Source: Anisodus tanguticus
Lineage: Eukaryota; Streptophyta; Magnoliopsida; Solanales; Solanaceae
Assembly (NCBI GenBank): GCA_034509755.1
Contig: CM067550.1
Span: 16,547,001-16,611,000, forward strand
Reading direction: 5' to 3'
Length of the DNA stretch: 64,000 nucleotides
Positions 35,130 to 46,573 of the stretch are shown here, one piece after another (position 1 is the stretch's first letter; each line of letters starts with the position of its first letter). The notes beneath the pieces are model-generated. The model saw only the letters and a program-made list of their open reading frames with translations, was not told the origin of the DNA and made no database searches. Made by a program: the position numbers and the translations under genes.

Positions 35130-36560
35130 ATGGAGGCCCAACCGAGGCAGTCCCAGTCTGATTTGCTCACCCTGACGGAATTGACCCATGCCTACAACAT
35201 GTTGAACATACAGCAGCCCAACGATTCTTGGTACATGGACACGAACGCCACATCCCACCTCACTCGCAACTCTGGCAAGCTTCCACGTATTTTTAATTTG
35301 CGCACTCCTCAATCCATTGTGTTCGGAAATGGAAATCGCATTCCAATTCATGTGTATGGAACCACACATGTACCGAAACCTCACCCTCCCTTCTCCCTCC
35401 GCAACGTCCTATATGCCTCAAATATCATCAAAAATTTATTATTTGTTAGGAAGTTTGCTATTGATAATTTGGTATCTCTTGAGTTTGACCCCTTTGGTTT
35501 TTCTGTGAAAGACCTATGCACGGGAAAACCTCTTACGAGATGCAATAGTGTGAAGGATCTCTATCCATTCTCATCCACCTCCGCTGCCAGCATCAATCCT
35601 CACACATCCTTTGCTGCGATCTCTCCATCCACGTGGCACAACATACTTGGACACCCAGGAGCTCCCATTTTTAATTTTCTTAGAAGTCGCAATTTTATCT
35701 CATGTAATAAGGGGAACTTTGCCCCAAGTTGCTTTTCTTGTTCTTTAGGCAAACATGTTAGACTTCCGTTTATGTCTTCTTTAAGTGCTACTTTTTTCTC
35801 TTTTAAAATTATTCATGCGGACTTATAAACATCTCCTGTTGCTAGCAAACTTGGTCATAAATATTACTTGGTGTTGTTAGATGATTTCTCACATTTTCTA
35901 TGGGTCAATCCGCTCAAATTTAAGTCGCAAGTCAACCCCACGTTTCTTGAATTTCGTACATATATTAAAACTCAGTTTGAAAAGGACATAAAATCGTTTC
36001 AGTGTGATAATGATCGTGAGTTTAATAATTCATTCTTCCACAAATTCTGTTCAGATCATGGCATGGTATTTCAATTCTCATGTCCTCATACCTCTCCTCA
36101 AAACGGTAAAGCCAAAAGAATTCTACTTACCATTAACAACATGATTCGTACCTTGCTCCTTCATGCTTCTCTTCCACCAACCTTTTGGGTATATGCATTA
36201 AAATTGATAGAATACATACTTAACATATTTCCTACTAGCACTCTCCGAAATTGAACCATGACTGAAATTCTATTTCGTCGTATCCTCACATATAGTCACC
36301 TACAGACGTTTGGATGTCTTTGCTATCCTAATATCGCCTCCACGACATCTCACAAGTGAGCGCCTAGGTCCACTCCTTGCGTCTTCTTGGGCTTCCCGTC
36401 CAACCATAGGGGATATCTCTGCTTTGATCCGTCCATAAACAAAGTCATTGTCTCCCGTCACGTCACGTTTGAGGAAAATATCTTCCCTTAGTCCAATATC
36501 CGTCAGTTTACCGTCTCCGGCTACAGATTTCTTGACAATTCAGACACATCTTCTCTCTTA
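35130..36560 (+). pseudogene. Element 7 protease and integrase (broken)
   Basis: The protease box reads SWYMDTNATSHL, with D-T-N-A replacing D-T-G-A, so activity is unlikely. GAG-pre-integrase is complete with CFSCSLGK. A stop follows IIHADL at 35828 where relatives have DLWTSP. The core resumes at 35868 (CDNDREFNNSFFHKFC; PQNGKAKRILLTINNM), where the catalytic E of KAER is changed to K. The C-terminus is broken by several stops after 36254. Both enzymes look inactive. Confidence 0.87.
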
Positions 36561-37089
36561 CAACACATGATACGTGGAACTCCCAATCCGGCTCCATGAC
36601 CACCATATTCGACAAATCTTCCGCCACTGCCCACCTCTATTCCGCCAATGCCTTCCTCCCCCCGGCACACCCACCCATCCCGCATAATGTTGCATCACTA
36701 CATCCGGTCATGCATACACCCGCTACCCGTCCAGTGTTTCCAACACCACACCACACTGCCCTATCCCGTCACTGCCTTCCTGCGACTGCCTAACTTCCCC
36801 GCACTACCTACCCTCCCCTCCACCAACTTCCAATCAACCCGCCATCTCCCGTAACCCATCCCCCGAACCCGTAAACACATGCAACCCACTACCCAGCCAC
36901 ACACCACACTGCCTCACCCCGCAAGCCCCCACATCTCACACTGCTTGTGCCACACCACCCGCAACCCACTGCCAGGCCCCCGCCCCCACACACCGAATGG
37001 AAACCTGTGCACAATATGGGATTTTCAAACAGAAGTCCATCTCAACCTATCTATACGTCCATATCACCAATACCTAAAAACCCCAAACT

Positions 37090-38596
37090 AGCAAAACTTG
37101 ACCCGAATTGGAATGCAACCATGTGTGAGGAGTTTAATGCGTTTACCACTCAGCGTACGTAGGATATTGTTCTGAGACCATAGGGGGTGAATGTGATTCA
37201 TTGTATGTGGCTCTTTCATCACAAGTTCAGAGACAGTGGTGATCTTAAACGTTACAAGGCCAAACTTGTGGGAAATGGCACAGGGCAACATGAGGGTATT
37301 GATTGTGGTGAGACATTCATTCCGGTGGTCAAACCGGCTACCATTCACACTGTTCTGAGCATAGCTATGGGTAAGAACTGGCCGATTAATCAACTTGATG
37401 TAAAAAATGCGTTCCAATATGGGGATTTGAAAGAACCGGTCTACATGCACAAACCGTCAGGCTTTGTACATCCAGAGGCTCCTCATTATGTATTCCATCT
37501 TTGTAAGTCACTATATGGATTGAAACAGGCCCCAGGGCTTGGTATGAGCGCTTCACCACTTATATTATGCATATTGGGTTCATGTGCAGCAAATGTGACC
37601 ATTCACTGTTTATTTTTCATTGAGGCAGTGACATTGCATACTTGTTATTATATGTGAATGATATTGTTGTGACTGCCTCGTCTGATGTATTGAGAATGAG
37701 ATCATTACGCTGCTCAAATCTAAATTTGCTATGACAGACTTGGGGAAATTGAGTTACTTCTTGGGGATTTCTGTGACTAGATTTGCTGATAATATGTTCC
37801 TGTATCAGCATAAGTATGCGGAAGAAATTGTGTACAGGTAAAATGGCAAACTGCAAGATCATGTCTACTACGGTCGACTCGATGTCGAAACTCAGTGCTG
37901 TTGACGGTGATCCGGTGTCCGATCACACTCTTTATATGAATCTCGCAGGTGCATTTTAGTATCTTACATTCACCATGCCTGACATTGCATATGTTGTTCA
38001 GCATGTGTGTTTATTTATGCATACCCCTAGAGAGCCTCACTTTACAGCCCTCAAACGTATCATTCACTACGTTAAGGGCACTCTTGATTATGGATTAAAT
38101 CTCTACCCCTCTGCATTGACAAGACTGATATCATATACGAACACTCATTGGGCAGGCTATCCGGACATGCGACGTTCCACGTCCAGCTACTGTGTGTTCT
38201 TAGGAGATAATCTCATTTACAAGTGTGTCCTCTAGATCAAGTGCAGAAGCAGAATATAGAGGTGTTACAAACGTTGTTGCTGAGATCTGCTGGCTCCGAT
38301 ACCTCTTCTTGGAGCTTCATTGTCCCTTACGTAAGGCGTCTATGGTTTACTGTGATAACATATTTGCTATCTATTTATCTCATAACCTGGTTCAGCATCA
38401 GAGAACCAAGCATATTGAGATGAATATACATTTTGTTCGTGAGAAGGTTGCTATAGGTCATGTTAAGATGTTACATATGCCTTCTTCGTATCAATATGCA
38501 TATATTTTCACTAAGGGACTTCCTCGACAGCTGTTCCTAGACTTCAGATCTAGTCTCAGCGTCCAACCTTCTCACGCTTCGACTAAGGGGGTGTGA
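37090..38596 (+). pseudogene. Element 7 reverse transcriptase and RNase H (broken)
   Basis: The RT N-terminal part runs at 37187-37657 (VIHCMWLFHHKFRDSGDLKR, NQLDVKNAFQYGDLKEPVYM, SLYGLKQAPGLGMSA). The catalytic box near 37650 reads LLYVNDIVV: the first aspartate is now asparagine, so RT is dead. RNase H pieces lie at 37975-38235 (IAYVVQHVCLFMHTPREPHF) and 38225-38596 (SRSSAEAEYRGVTNVVAEIC, HIEMNIHFVREKVAIG, IFTKGLPRQLFLDF). The Pro/His-rich linker at 36560-37090 is non-conserved. Confidence 0.88.
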
Positions 38597-38756
38597 TAGC
38601 GAATATTATCATATATTCGTCGTATATTCTGTAATTACTATTTGTGTGTAATTATGGTAAATATAGATCCCCATTCAATTAGGATTCAACTTGTACACAC
38701 TATATATATTTGTATTAATGAGAAAGACTTTCAAGGTAGATTAATACAATCTTACA
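38594..38756 (+). repeat. 3' LTR of element 7
   Basis: It is 163 bp, starts TGATAGCGAATATTATC and ends AATCTTACA before the TSD CTTTT. An inverted repeat, GCGAATAT (38599-38606) and ATATTCGT (38613-38620), has one G/T mismatch at its base. Confidence 0.9.
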
Positions 38757-38976
38757 CTTTTCATAAGGCAAATGCTACAATTTGCAAAAGTTTGACCTTT
38801 TCTTTGACCAAACACCACTCTTATAATACCCCCTATAACCACACTTTTCATATCCTACTACTATACTTTTTAGGCGTGGTCTTTATTATCTTATGGGACA
38901 CACTTGTAAATGTGGCCTTTGTTACTCTACATGCCACACATTTTTCAATCCCTATGGTCACACTATTGAAGTGTAG

Positions 38977-39559
38977 CAAGTTTGCTTAGGCTGTAAAGTA
39001 TATTTTATATATTTACATGAGCTAAAAGTGATAGTTGGGGTAAAGTATGTATCTTCCATTACAATATTGGTTCAAATATGTCCTTATTTACTAACAACAG
39101 AAGCTTTCCAACACATAACATTTTTCACAAAGAAAAAATGGTCAAATTTACCCTAAACTATGCGTAATGATCCAGATTGCCAGAACAAAGTTCACTTGTA
39201 TACCAGACCCTACATATATTTTTAATCAGACTTAGTCTTTAAGTTTGTCACAAGTAAGAACTTCTAATCTCCATCAAATAGTTAACAAACTTTGTCTGTT
39301 AAATTTGACGGAACCTATAAAAAAAAAAAGAAATAGTGGGAGCCTACATTTCGAGTTGTAGTTTTTGTAATTTCTGGTCTATTTCTAAAATTTGGTACAA
39401 CTTTTTGAGGTGCAACTTCTGTTACTTTTGGTTCTGACTACTTGTTTTGTAGTTTTTGGGATCGGATGGTACTTTTCTGGTGTGTTTGGTTGAATTTTTT
39501 CTTTTTTAACAATTTCCATCAAATCCAATGGAGTTTGTTAAAATCTTATAAGGAATAAA
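38977..39559. other. Intergenic or decayed intronic DNA
   Basis: AT-rich, without a recognisable coding frame. It lies between the CACTA-like end and the R1-like pseudogene and may be decayed gene sequence. Confidence 0.35.
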
Positions 39560-40799
39560 CTCCAGAGTATTTTTCAGGGACTACTTTGAATCTACCGCAA
39601 ACATATGAGACAATTTAAAAACAGACTCAGCATCAAAGATATTAGTTCCAGTTTCTGTCAAGAGATCAAGAAGAAAAAGATACTATAGAAGCAACAAACC
39701 CTGAAAGAATTGGTTCACCACATTTATAACATGAATTGTCAAATTGGCTCCATCTTGTGGTAGCTCTCTGAGATTCACAAAAACATTTTCATGTCCGGTC
39801 TTGATGATGTTGAAATAATCGGAAACATCTGTCTAATCGCTATCATAATAAAGTAAACTTAAGAAGCAATTGAAAATGCAAGAGATCAATTTCCTTGGCC
39901 AAGTTTGTGAGCTCTGAGTTACCAGAATTACTGATCCTGCTTCACCGGCCAGAGATTGAACTAATGTCATAAAATTTGTTATCTAAGGTTTGTTCTGTGC
40001 ACTGTTCCAAATGTCTCCATGAGAAAAATTCTCAAGAATATCAGCTCTTTTTGATGATGGTTCATGTTGTAGTAGCTCAATCAGAGTGCCGCTTACCTTA
40101 AAATGATTAAACTTCACTTGTAAAGGAAAAAAGCACATGGTCTACTTACCGTAGTCTTGTCGATTTCCTCATTGTAGGAGGAGCAGACCATAATTCTTGA
40201 CCAATGATTCAATATGTGATAGAAGAGAAAATAATTTTTGATGCTCAATGTCATGGTGTTGGTAATTAGTTTGCGCAAAAATTACAAAGGTTACTCAATT
40301 TTCTTTCTTCAAAGTGGGCATCATGACTTACCATCTCTTCAAAATTCTGAAGGAGTGCACGAACAAAATCCACCACATGTTCAGCCATCATTCGGGCCTA
40401 ACAGGATTTATTCTTTCCAGCAATTTAGAATCCAACAGACGTGTTACGTCCCATTCACTTAAGTTGTACCCCAAACATAAGAAAAATAGTAGATGCAGTG
40501 CAATAGGAGTGCACATTTTATCAATAGATCCCTATTACTCTGAGGCAATTAAGAAAGCAGTAACAACTTCCAACATCTCCATAGTGATTTGGCTAGTTCA
40601 TCTTAATGACTTTCAAGCTTTTGATTCGCATAGCATTGCTCGATGATTTTCATTTTTTCAGTACCTCTAATATCATTTTGATTGTGTCCCTCGACCGGCC
40701 TTGATCATTCATACCCAACCATATCTCATGGATGTTCATCAAAAGCTTCATCAAATACGGCTCCAGCTCGCCCAGAAATCCCATTCTCGTGTTATGCTT

Positions 40800-41105
40800 T
40801 GAAAGAAATAATCCCTTGATTATTTTCATTAATTGAAAGATTATTTATACAAGTTACATATTTTCATATTATGGAGAATCCTATTCCTAAAACCTTATTC
40901 TACTTGGATACTAAATATACAATTATGGTAATACAAATATTATGGTAAGTGTACAAGACTAATTACACCATAATATTACCTAAACTAGGAGACTACAATG
41001 TTACCTAATTATTTACACCATACACGGTTTTAGAGGAGGAATCCGAGAGCAACAATATACATAATATACACATGTATATCGTGTATATATTATGTAAATT
41101 TAACA
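40800..41105 (-). repeat. 3' LTR of element 8
   Basis: It runs from TGAAAGAAATAATCCC to AAATTTAACA. A near-perfect inverted repeat of ACATAATATATACAC type lies by the U3 start in minus-strand sense. Confidence 0.93.
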
Positions 41106-41116
41106 CACCCCCGCAG

Positions 41117-42700
41117 TCATAGCGGGCGGTCTTCGAACGTTGAGACTGTCCCTAAAATCTTCAAAAAGGACCGAGGGTAGACCCTTTGTAAAGATGTCGG
41201 CAATTTAATATCTTGACGGAACATGACAGACGCGTACCTGACCACAAGCAACCTTTTCGCGGACAAAGTGAATGTCCATCTCGATATGTTTAGTGCGCTG
41301 GTGCTGAACCGGATTACCTGAAAGGTAGATGACACTAATATTATCGCAATACACCAAGGTTGCTTTCTGAATAGATTAATGAAGCTCCAATAGAAAATTA
41401 CGTAACCAACATGATTCCGAGACCACATTAGCTACCCCTCGATACTCGGCCTCGGCACTGGATCGGGACAATGTCGACAGACGTTTTGCAGACCATGAGA
41501 CCAGGTTATTGCTAAGAAACATACAATAGCCAGACGTAGACCGTCTGGTGTCTAGACAACCACCCCAATCAGCATCTGTATACGAGACAAGTGTAGATGT
41601 CGACAAAAGATATAAATGTAAGCCATAGTCAAGTGTACCCTGAATATACCGAATGATGCGTTTGAGTGCATTCATGTGCTCAACCCTGGGATCATGCATG
41701 AACAAACACACCTGCTCGACAACATACGTAATATCTGATCTCGTAAAGGTAAGATACCGAAGGGCCCCTGCAAGACTGCGATAGCAGATCGGATCCTCGT
41801 AGGGTACGCCGACCGCGGCAATAAGCTTGGGCTTAGTATCAACTGGAGTAGAATTGGACTTACATGAAGACATCCCAGCCCTCTCAATGATCTCAGCTGC
41901 ATACTTCCGTTGAGATAAGAACAACCCATATGAATGACGAGTGACAGCAATCCCCAAAAAGTAACTCAAGCGCCCCAAGTCTTTCATAGCAAACTTAGAG
42001 TTGAGCATGGTCATGATAGACTGGCGTAAGGCATCGGAGGAGGCAGTCAAGATAAAATCATCCACATATAATAGAATGTAGGCCAAGGACGAACAACGAC
42101 GGTAGATGAATAATGAATTATCCGACCTGTTGTGCATGAACCCAATAGTCGAAACATAATCTGCAAACCTCATATATCAGGCCCGGGGAGACTGCTTAAG
42201 CCCATATAAGGACTTCTTCAACAAACATACATGATGAGGATGTTTGGGATCCCTTAATCCCAAAGGCTGATGCATATAGACTGTTTCCTTGAGATCCACA
42301 TGTAGGAAAACATTCTTTACATCTAACTGATGAATAGGTCATGCCTTTGAAAGAGCCAAGCTAAGCACAGTGCAAATGGTAGCCGGCTTGACCAACGGAC
42401 TAAACGTCTCCCCACAATCTACACCAACCTGCTGAGTCTTACCATCACCCACAAACCGTGCCTTATGTCGAGCAAATGAACCATCTGAATTCTCCTTATG
42501 AGCAAAAATCCACATAGACCTGATAATATTAATACCAGATGGACGGGGCACCAACTCCCACGTCTTATTATCAATAAGAGCATTATATTCATCAGTCATA
42601 ACAATTTTCCAATTTGGGTCATTTAAGGCAGACACATGATTACGAGGTAAAGGTGATTTAGGGACATTAGAATGTAAATTAAAATGTCTTTTTGGTGTAA
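41117..42700 (-). pseudogene. Element 8 reverse transcriptase and RNase H (broken)
   Basis: RT starts in the frame 42339-43238 (HVSALNDPNWKIVMTDEYNA, GVDCGETFSPLVKPATICTV) and shifts at about 42340. A stop near 42176 precedes 41376-42173, a 265-residue frame with an intact YVDD (AYILLYVDDFILTASSDALR), SDITYVVEQVCLFMHDPRVE, and RNase H start (SYTDADWGGCLDTRRSTSGY, SRSSAEAEYRGVANVVSESC). The RNase H end, 41117-41428, is in another frame. Confidence 0.9.
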
Positions 42701-42729
42701 AAACACCCCGTTGACTACGGGTGACTGGT

Positions 42730-44366
42730 CTATGACTCGAGGAAGAATTGAGCGGATTTTGGGAATTTGTTGGGCTCGGGACGGACTGGCCAGCAGGCAG
42801 TGGGCCTGCTGGCCCAACTCGGGAAACAAGAGTAGGAACTGGACCAGTTCCAAAATTTGAGCTGGATTGGCCCAATCGCTGGAACTGGCCTAGTGGCGGT
42901 ACTGGCAGTAGGTGACGGACTAGTGGGGCCAGTGGGTAGTGGGCCCGCTGGAGAATTTTGGGTGTGGGAGACGTTCGAAAAATGCTGAATAATATACGAG
43001 GATATACTATCATCCAAAAAATTATACGAACTAGGCACGAGAGTATTAACTTTAACAAACGGAAATTGGGATTTATAAAAAATGACATGGCGATTAATGA
43101 TGATTTTATTATAGGATAAATCAAAGTATTTGTAGCCACGATGATTAGACGGAAACCCCAAAAACACACACAGAGTAGACCGGGCCTGAAGTTTGTTAAT
43201 TGTGGTGGACAGGAATAACGGATAACACAAACACCCAAAAACCCGAAGATGTGAATATGAAGGAATTTTATTATATAAAATTTGAAGGGGGGAAGAATAT
43301 GTCAAACCTTTGGAAGGAATTATGTTAAGAAGATATGTAGCCATTTGGAGAGCATGATGCCAAAAAGACGGGGGGGGGGGGTACGGAAGCATGATTTAAT
43401 AAAGTTCGGACAATGTTATTTATGCAACGAATTTTGCGTTCAGCTTTCCCATTTTGTAAAGACGTATGAGGACAAGAAAACCGAAAATTGATCCCATTAT
43501 TAGCATAAAATTCCCGAAACACCCCATTGTAATATTCTTTGCCATTATCACACTGAATATTTTTTATTTCACGGTCGAATTGGGTTCTGATGAATGCTCT
43601 AAATTTTAAGAAGACGGAAAAAAACTTGAGATTTTTTCGCTATTGAAAACGTCCATAAAAACTTAGAATAATCATCCAAAAAGAGAACATAATACCGATG
43701 ACCCACAAAACTAAGAACAAAAGACGTCCATAAGTCGCTATGAATAATATCAAATGACATTAAAATATGAGAATTTGAGTCTAAAAATGGCAACTTAACA
43801 TTTTTTCCTAAAGAACAAGACTGACAATTTAGAGTACTACTCGTACCCTTACATGAAATAAAACTATTTTTATCTAAAGATGACAAAATAGATTATCTCG
43901 GATGACCAAGACGAGCATGCCACAAGGAAGGAGAAATGACTGCAACGGTGGATGGCAGGGCTTGACTCGATAGACCGGAACTGGATGTGATAGGATAAAG
44001 ATCTCCCCTACTATCACACCTCATGAGAGGACTCCCCGTCTTGAAATCCTTCACAGAGAAACCAAATGGATCAAATTCAATAGAAACGAATTGTCAGTAG
44101 TGAATTTACGGACATAGACTAAGTTTTTAATCAATTTGGGGCGCGTGTAGGGTGTTTTTCAAGATAAGAGATGGATGAGGGGGAGATAAAGTTTTATGAC
44201 CATAACCACGAATTGAAATAGAATTACCATTACCAACAATTATACCGCGAGGGTTTCTCAAATTAGAATAAGACGAGAGTGTACCTGAATCGGATGTCAT
44301 GTGGGTAGTGGCACCGGTGTCCATATACCAATTTGGGTCCGGAGGATTTAAACCAAGCGTGTGCAT
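42730..44366 (-). pseudogene. Element 8 protease and integrase (broken)
   Basis: The protease box is intact (NWYMDTGATTHMTSDSG) in the frame 44127-44366, which shifts after TLHAPQ. Integrase N-terminal sequence lies at 43599-43886 (LDKNSFISCKGTSS, CQSCSLGKNVKLPF, DIIHSDLWTSFVLS). The E-box region lies at 43325-43522 (SLQNGKAERKIRCINNIVRT). The C-terminal part at 42730-43392 (SFWHHALQMATYLLNIIPSK) starts in a run of 12 G/C at 43370-43381, which breaks the frame between these two segments. Confidence 0.88.
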
Positions 44367-44567
44367 TGCGGCTTCGATGTCGGTAGACGTTGGTGCCGAT
44401 GCGTGATAGGCCTGCGGGGACCGAGGCCCAAGTACCCCTGCTTGCTGCCTCGACCCAGAAGACTGGCTGTAAGCGGGTCAGGGCGAGGTCGGCCTGGAAT
44501 GTTGCTCGGCAACCCACTGCCAGTAGGGCAAAAATTGGCCTAGCCCAAACTGTGGTTGTGGGGCCCA

Positions 44568-45411
44568 CTATAGGGCCCAAAACTGTTGTTGCTGTTGCTG
44601 ACCACTGCGGGGGCCACCCCGGCCACCACCATTCTGTTGGCTGCCGTCGCGACTCTTGCCATTATTTTTCTTATTTCCACCCTTTTTGCCGCCACCGTTG
44701 TTGCGGTTTTGGCTCGAGTTGGTGGAACCGGTAGAATAAACCGTGGACTTGGTCATCATGACTATGGGGAATAGCACCGTTAGCCGCCCTTTTTGTCATG
44801 TCTGCTTCTTCGAGTGTAAGCATAGAACGGATTTGATAAAATTGCGGAAGCGGATTGCTTCGCCGAAGAAGCGTTCCAACACCATTATAGGCATCGGAGA
44901 GGCCGGAAACCATTTGGAGGACCAAACGAGAAACTGGCGTGCCAACGTTGCGAAGTTGGTCTGCCAATTCCTTTAATCTTTTGCAATAAGCCGAAACGTT
45001 AGGGAAATCTTCCATATTGACGTGGGAGAAATCCTGCTCAAGAGTAACGGCTCTAGAATTTTGATTATCTTGGAATATATCATGCAGTCTATCTCAAGTC
45101 ACCTATGTCGTAGCGTCAGGCTTAATAATCGTTTACAAAAGGTCGGTAGAAATTGTCGAATATATCCATTGGAAGACTGTGGCATCAAGAGTCGTCCACA
45201 ACTTAGGATCATCCTCGCGTTTGGGTACCTCTGTATCCTCAGGATCCGCGGGGATTATGTGATGGATGACTTGATGCGAGCATGCGTGAATTTTGAACAG
45301 TTCGGCCCACGTCGCATATTGGACGTTTTCTATTTCAAGAACAAGAGAGATCTTATTCTTGATGTTAGAAACTGTAAGGGCAGGATGAAATGTGTTCCGG
45401 GATGTAGACAT
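44568..45411 (-). pseudogene. Element 8 gag (frameshifted)
   Basis: It starts MSTSRNTFHPALTVSNIKNK at 45411 and ends at a stop at 45133 after WIYSTISTDLL. It continues at 44671-45015 (FPNVSAYCKRLKELADQLRN, SGLSDAYNGVGTLLRRSNPL) and in the frame 44568-44777 (NGGGKKGGNKKNNGKSRDGS), a Gly/Asn/Lys-rich tail without a zinc knuckle. At least two shifts separate the pieces. Confidence 0.86.
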
Positions 45412-45577
45412 ATTGATAGAACAATATGTGATTGAGGGATTTGGAAGGAAAATTTGGGAAGAGAGGAGAGACAGTCGGTACGAAAAACGAGACGAAGAGG
45501 GCTCAAATTTTGAGGTGGCGACGGGAGTTAGGAAGATTTTTAGAGAGATGATTTTAAGACCTAGACTTCTGATACCA

Positions 45578-45883
45578 TTAAAGAAATAATCCCTTGATTA
45601 TTTTCATTAATTGAAATAATATTTATACAAGTTACATATTTCCATATTATGGAGAATCCTATTCCTAAAACCTTATTCTACTTGGATACTAAATATACAA
45701 TTATGGTAATATAAATATTATGGTAAGTGTACAAGACTAATTACACCATAATATTACCTAAACTAGTAGACTACAATGTTACCTAATTAATTACACCATA
45801 CACGGTTTTAGAGGAGGAATCCGAGAGCAACAATTTTCATAATATACACATGTATATCGTGTGTATATTATGTATATTTAACA
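45578..45883 (-). repeat. 5' LTR of element 8
   Basis: It is 306 bp, and the inner edge reads TTAAAGAAATAATCCC (TG mutated to TT). A perfect 13-bp inverted repeat, CATAATATACACA (45838-45850) and TGTGTATATTATG (45860-45872), lies near the U3 start. Confidence 0.92.
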
Positions 45884-46028
45884 TGCTTCTTCAATTGCTT
45901 CAAAAATCTAGCTGCAAACACCAGTTGGTTTTTAGCAGCAATCAATTCACTGTTCGTTGAACTAAAGAAATGTCACTCTCGACGCTGCTTATAACATTTA
46001 TTACAGCATTGCAAGACTCCGCGGCCAT

Positions 46029-46405
46029 CTGTTATGGTACTAGAGTTCGTGAATAAATGATGACTCATAGAATTCAACACAAAATATATTTATGCTTGTT
46101 AAAAAAATTCAGTACGGCTAACCAGCTCATCTGATGTATTTACACTGCATCATTTACAATTTTTAATTATATCCGAACCGTATCATACCCATTGTTTTTA
46201 CTTCCGCGGATATGGTGTCCATCTATTTTCCCTTTTGAACTGATAGATCTCACGGTTTATTTCACAGAAAAGCGCCTCACAAGGTTAAGATTGGATCATA
46301 TTCAATGTGGAACGTCATTGATCTCTATCCTCTATTGGAACTCATGTTTGTAGTCCACAAATCATTACCTTTCTGCGCAATAAGGCTGAGAATTCAAGAA
46401 GACTT
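46029..46405 (-). promoter_or_regulatory. Presumed upstream region of the R1-like pseudogene
   Basis: This is the DNA directly 5' of the ATG at 46028 on the minus strand. It is AT-rich in places, but I cannot point to a definite TATA box or other motif. Its only claim to regulatory status is position; element 9 interrupts it at 46411. Confidence 0.3.
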
Positions 46406-46410
46406 ACTGG

Positions 46411-46573
46411 GGTAAGATTGAACTAATTTTTCTTAGAATTCCTTTCATTAATCACAATATATATAGTTGTACAGAGGTTATTCCTAATACAATAAGAATT
46501 CTCAGTTATCTTAAATATACACCTATCATAATTATAAAATATACTATGAATATTCGGAGAATATTCGCTAATA
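46411..46573 (-). repeat. 3' LTR of element 9
   Basis: It is 163 bp, GGTAAGATTG to TTCGCTAATA (first T mutated to G). The U3 start in minus-strand sense is TATTAGCGAATATTCTCCGA, with an inverted repeat GAATATTC on both sides of the loop. Confidence 0.88.

Larger units (their letters stand above)
33782..38756 (+). mobile_element. Ty1/copia (Ale/Retrofit-like family A), element 7
   Basis: LTRs lie at 33782-33945 and 38594-38756, and a TSD CTTTT at 33777-33781 and 38757-38761. The primer site TGGTATCAAGAGTC begins at 33946, and AAGGGGGTG precedes the 3' LTR. All copia domains are represented but every one is broken. The RT box has become YVND. Confidence 0.93.
33623..38973. mobile_element. CACTA-like MITE interrupted by element 7
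   Basis: The left end is CACTACAAT (33623-33631) and the right end is ATTGAAGTG (38965-38973), an imperfect 9-bp terminal inverted repeat with one mismatch. Flanking triplets are TAT and TAG, close to a 3-bp TSD. Removing element 7 (33782-38756) and one CTTTT leaves about 375 bp of non-coding sequence rich in CACACTTTT-like motifs on both sides. CACTA DNA transposons have such ends and 3-bp TSDs. No transposase is present. Confidence 0.6.
40800..45883 (-). mobile_element. Ty1/copia (Ale/Retrofit-like family B), element 8
   Basis: Two 306-bp LTRs (40800-41105 and 45578-45883) are flanked by TGCTT at 40795-40799 and 45884-45888. On the minus strand the order is gag, protease, integrase, RT, RNase H. 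The primer site, the complement of TCTGATACCA, abuts 45577. GCGGGGGTG precedes the 3' LTR. The LTRs differ at roughly ten sites by eye. The host is the first coding part of the R1-like pseudogene. Confidence 0.94.
39560..46028 (-). pseudogene. R1-like late-blight-resistance homolog, N-terminal part, split by element 8
   Basis: On the minus strand a start codon at 46026-46028 opens MAAESCNAVINVISSVESDI. The frame breaks near 45945 and resumes as LVFAARFLKQLKKH. Element 8 (TGCTT TSD) interrupts here; beyond it, NTRMGFLGELEPYLMKLLMN continues at 40794 and below to a stop near 40647. Further pieces are FVRALLQNFEEM with a GTAAGT donor (~40340), HDIEHQKLFSLLSHIESLVK (~40240), KVSGTLIELLQHEPSSKRAD then ILENFSH (~40115-40020), and FNIIKTGHENVFVNLRELPQ then DGANLTIHVINVVNQFFQG (~39815-39700). 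This wording is that of the N-terminal domain of R1-type coiled-coil NB-LRR resistance proteins (intracellular immune receptors). Stops and shifts make it a pseudogene; no NB-ARC or LRR part follows. Confidence 0.8.

Noticed and set aside
40238..40646. Plus-strand frames of 74 and 110 codons
   Set aside because: The minus strand of the same DNA codes for R1-like N-terminal segments with splice sites, which explains the region better.
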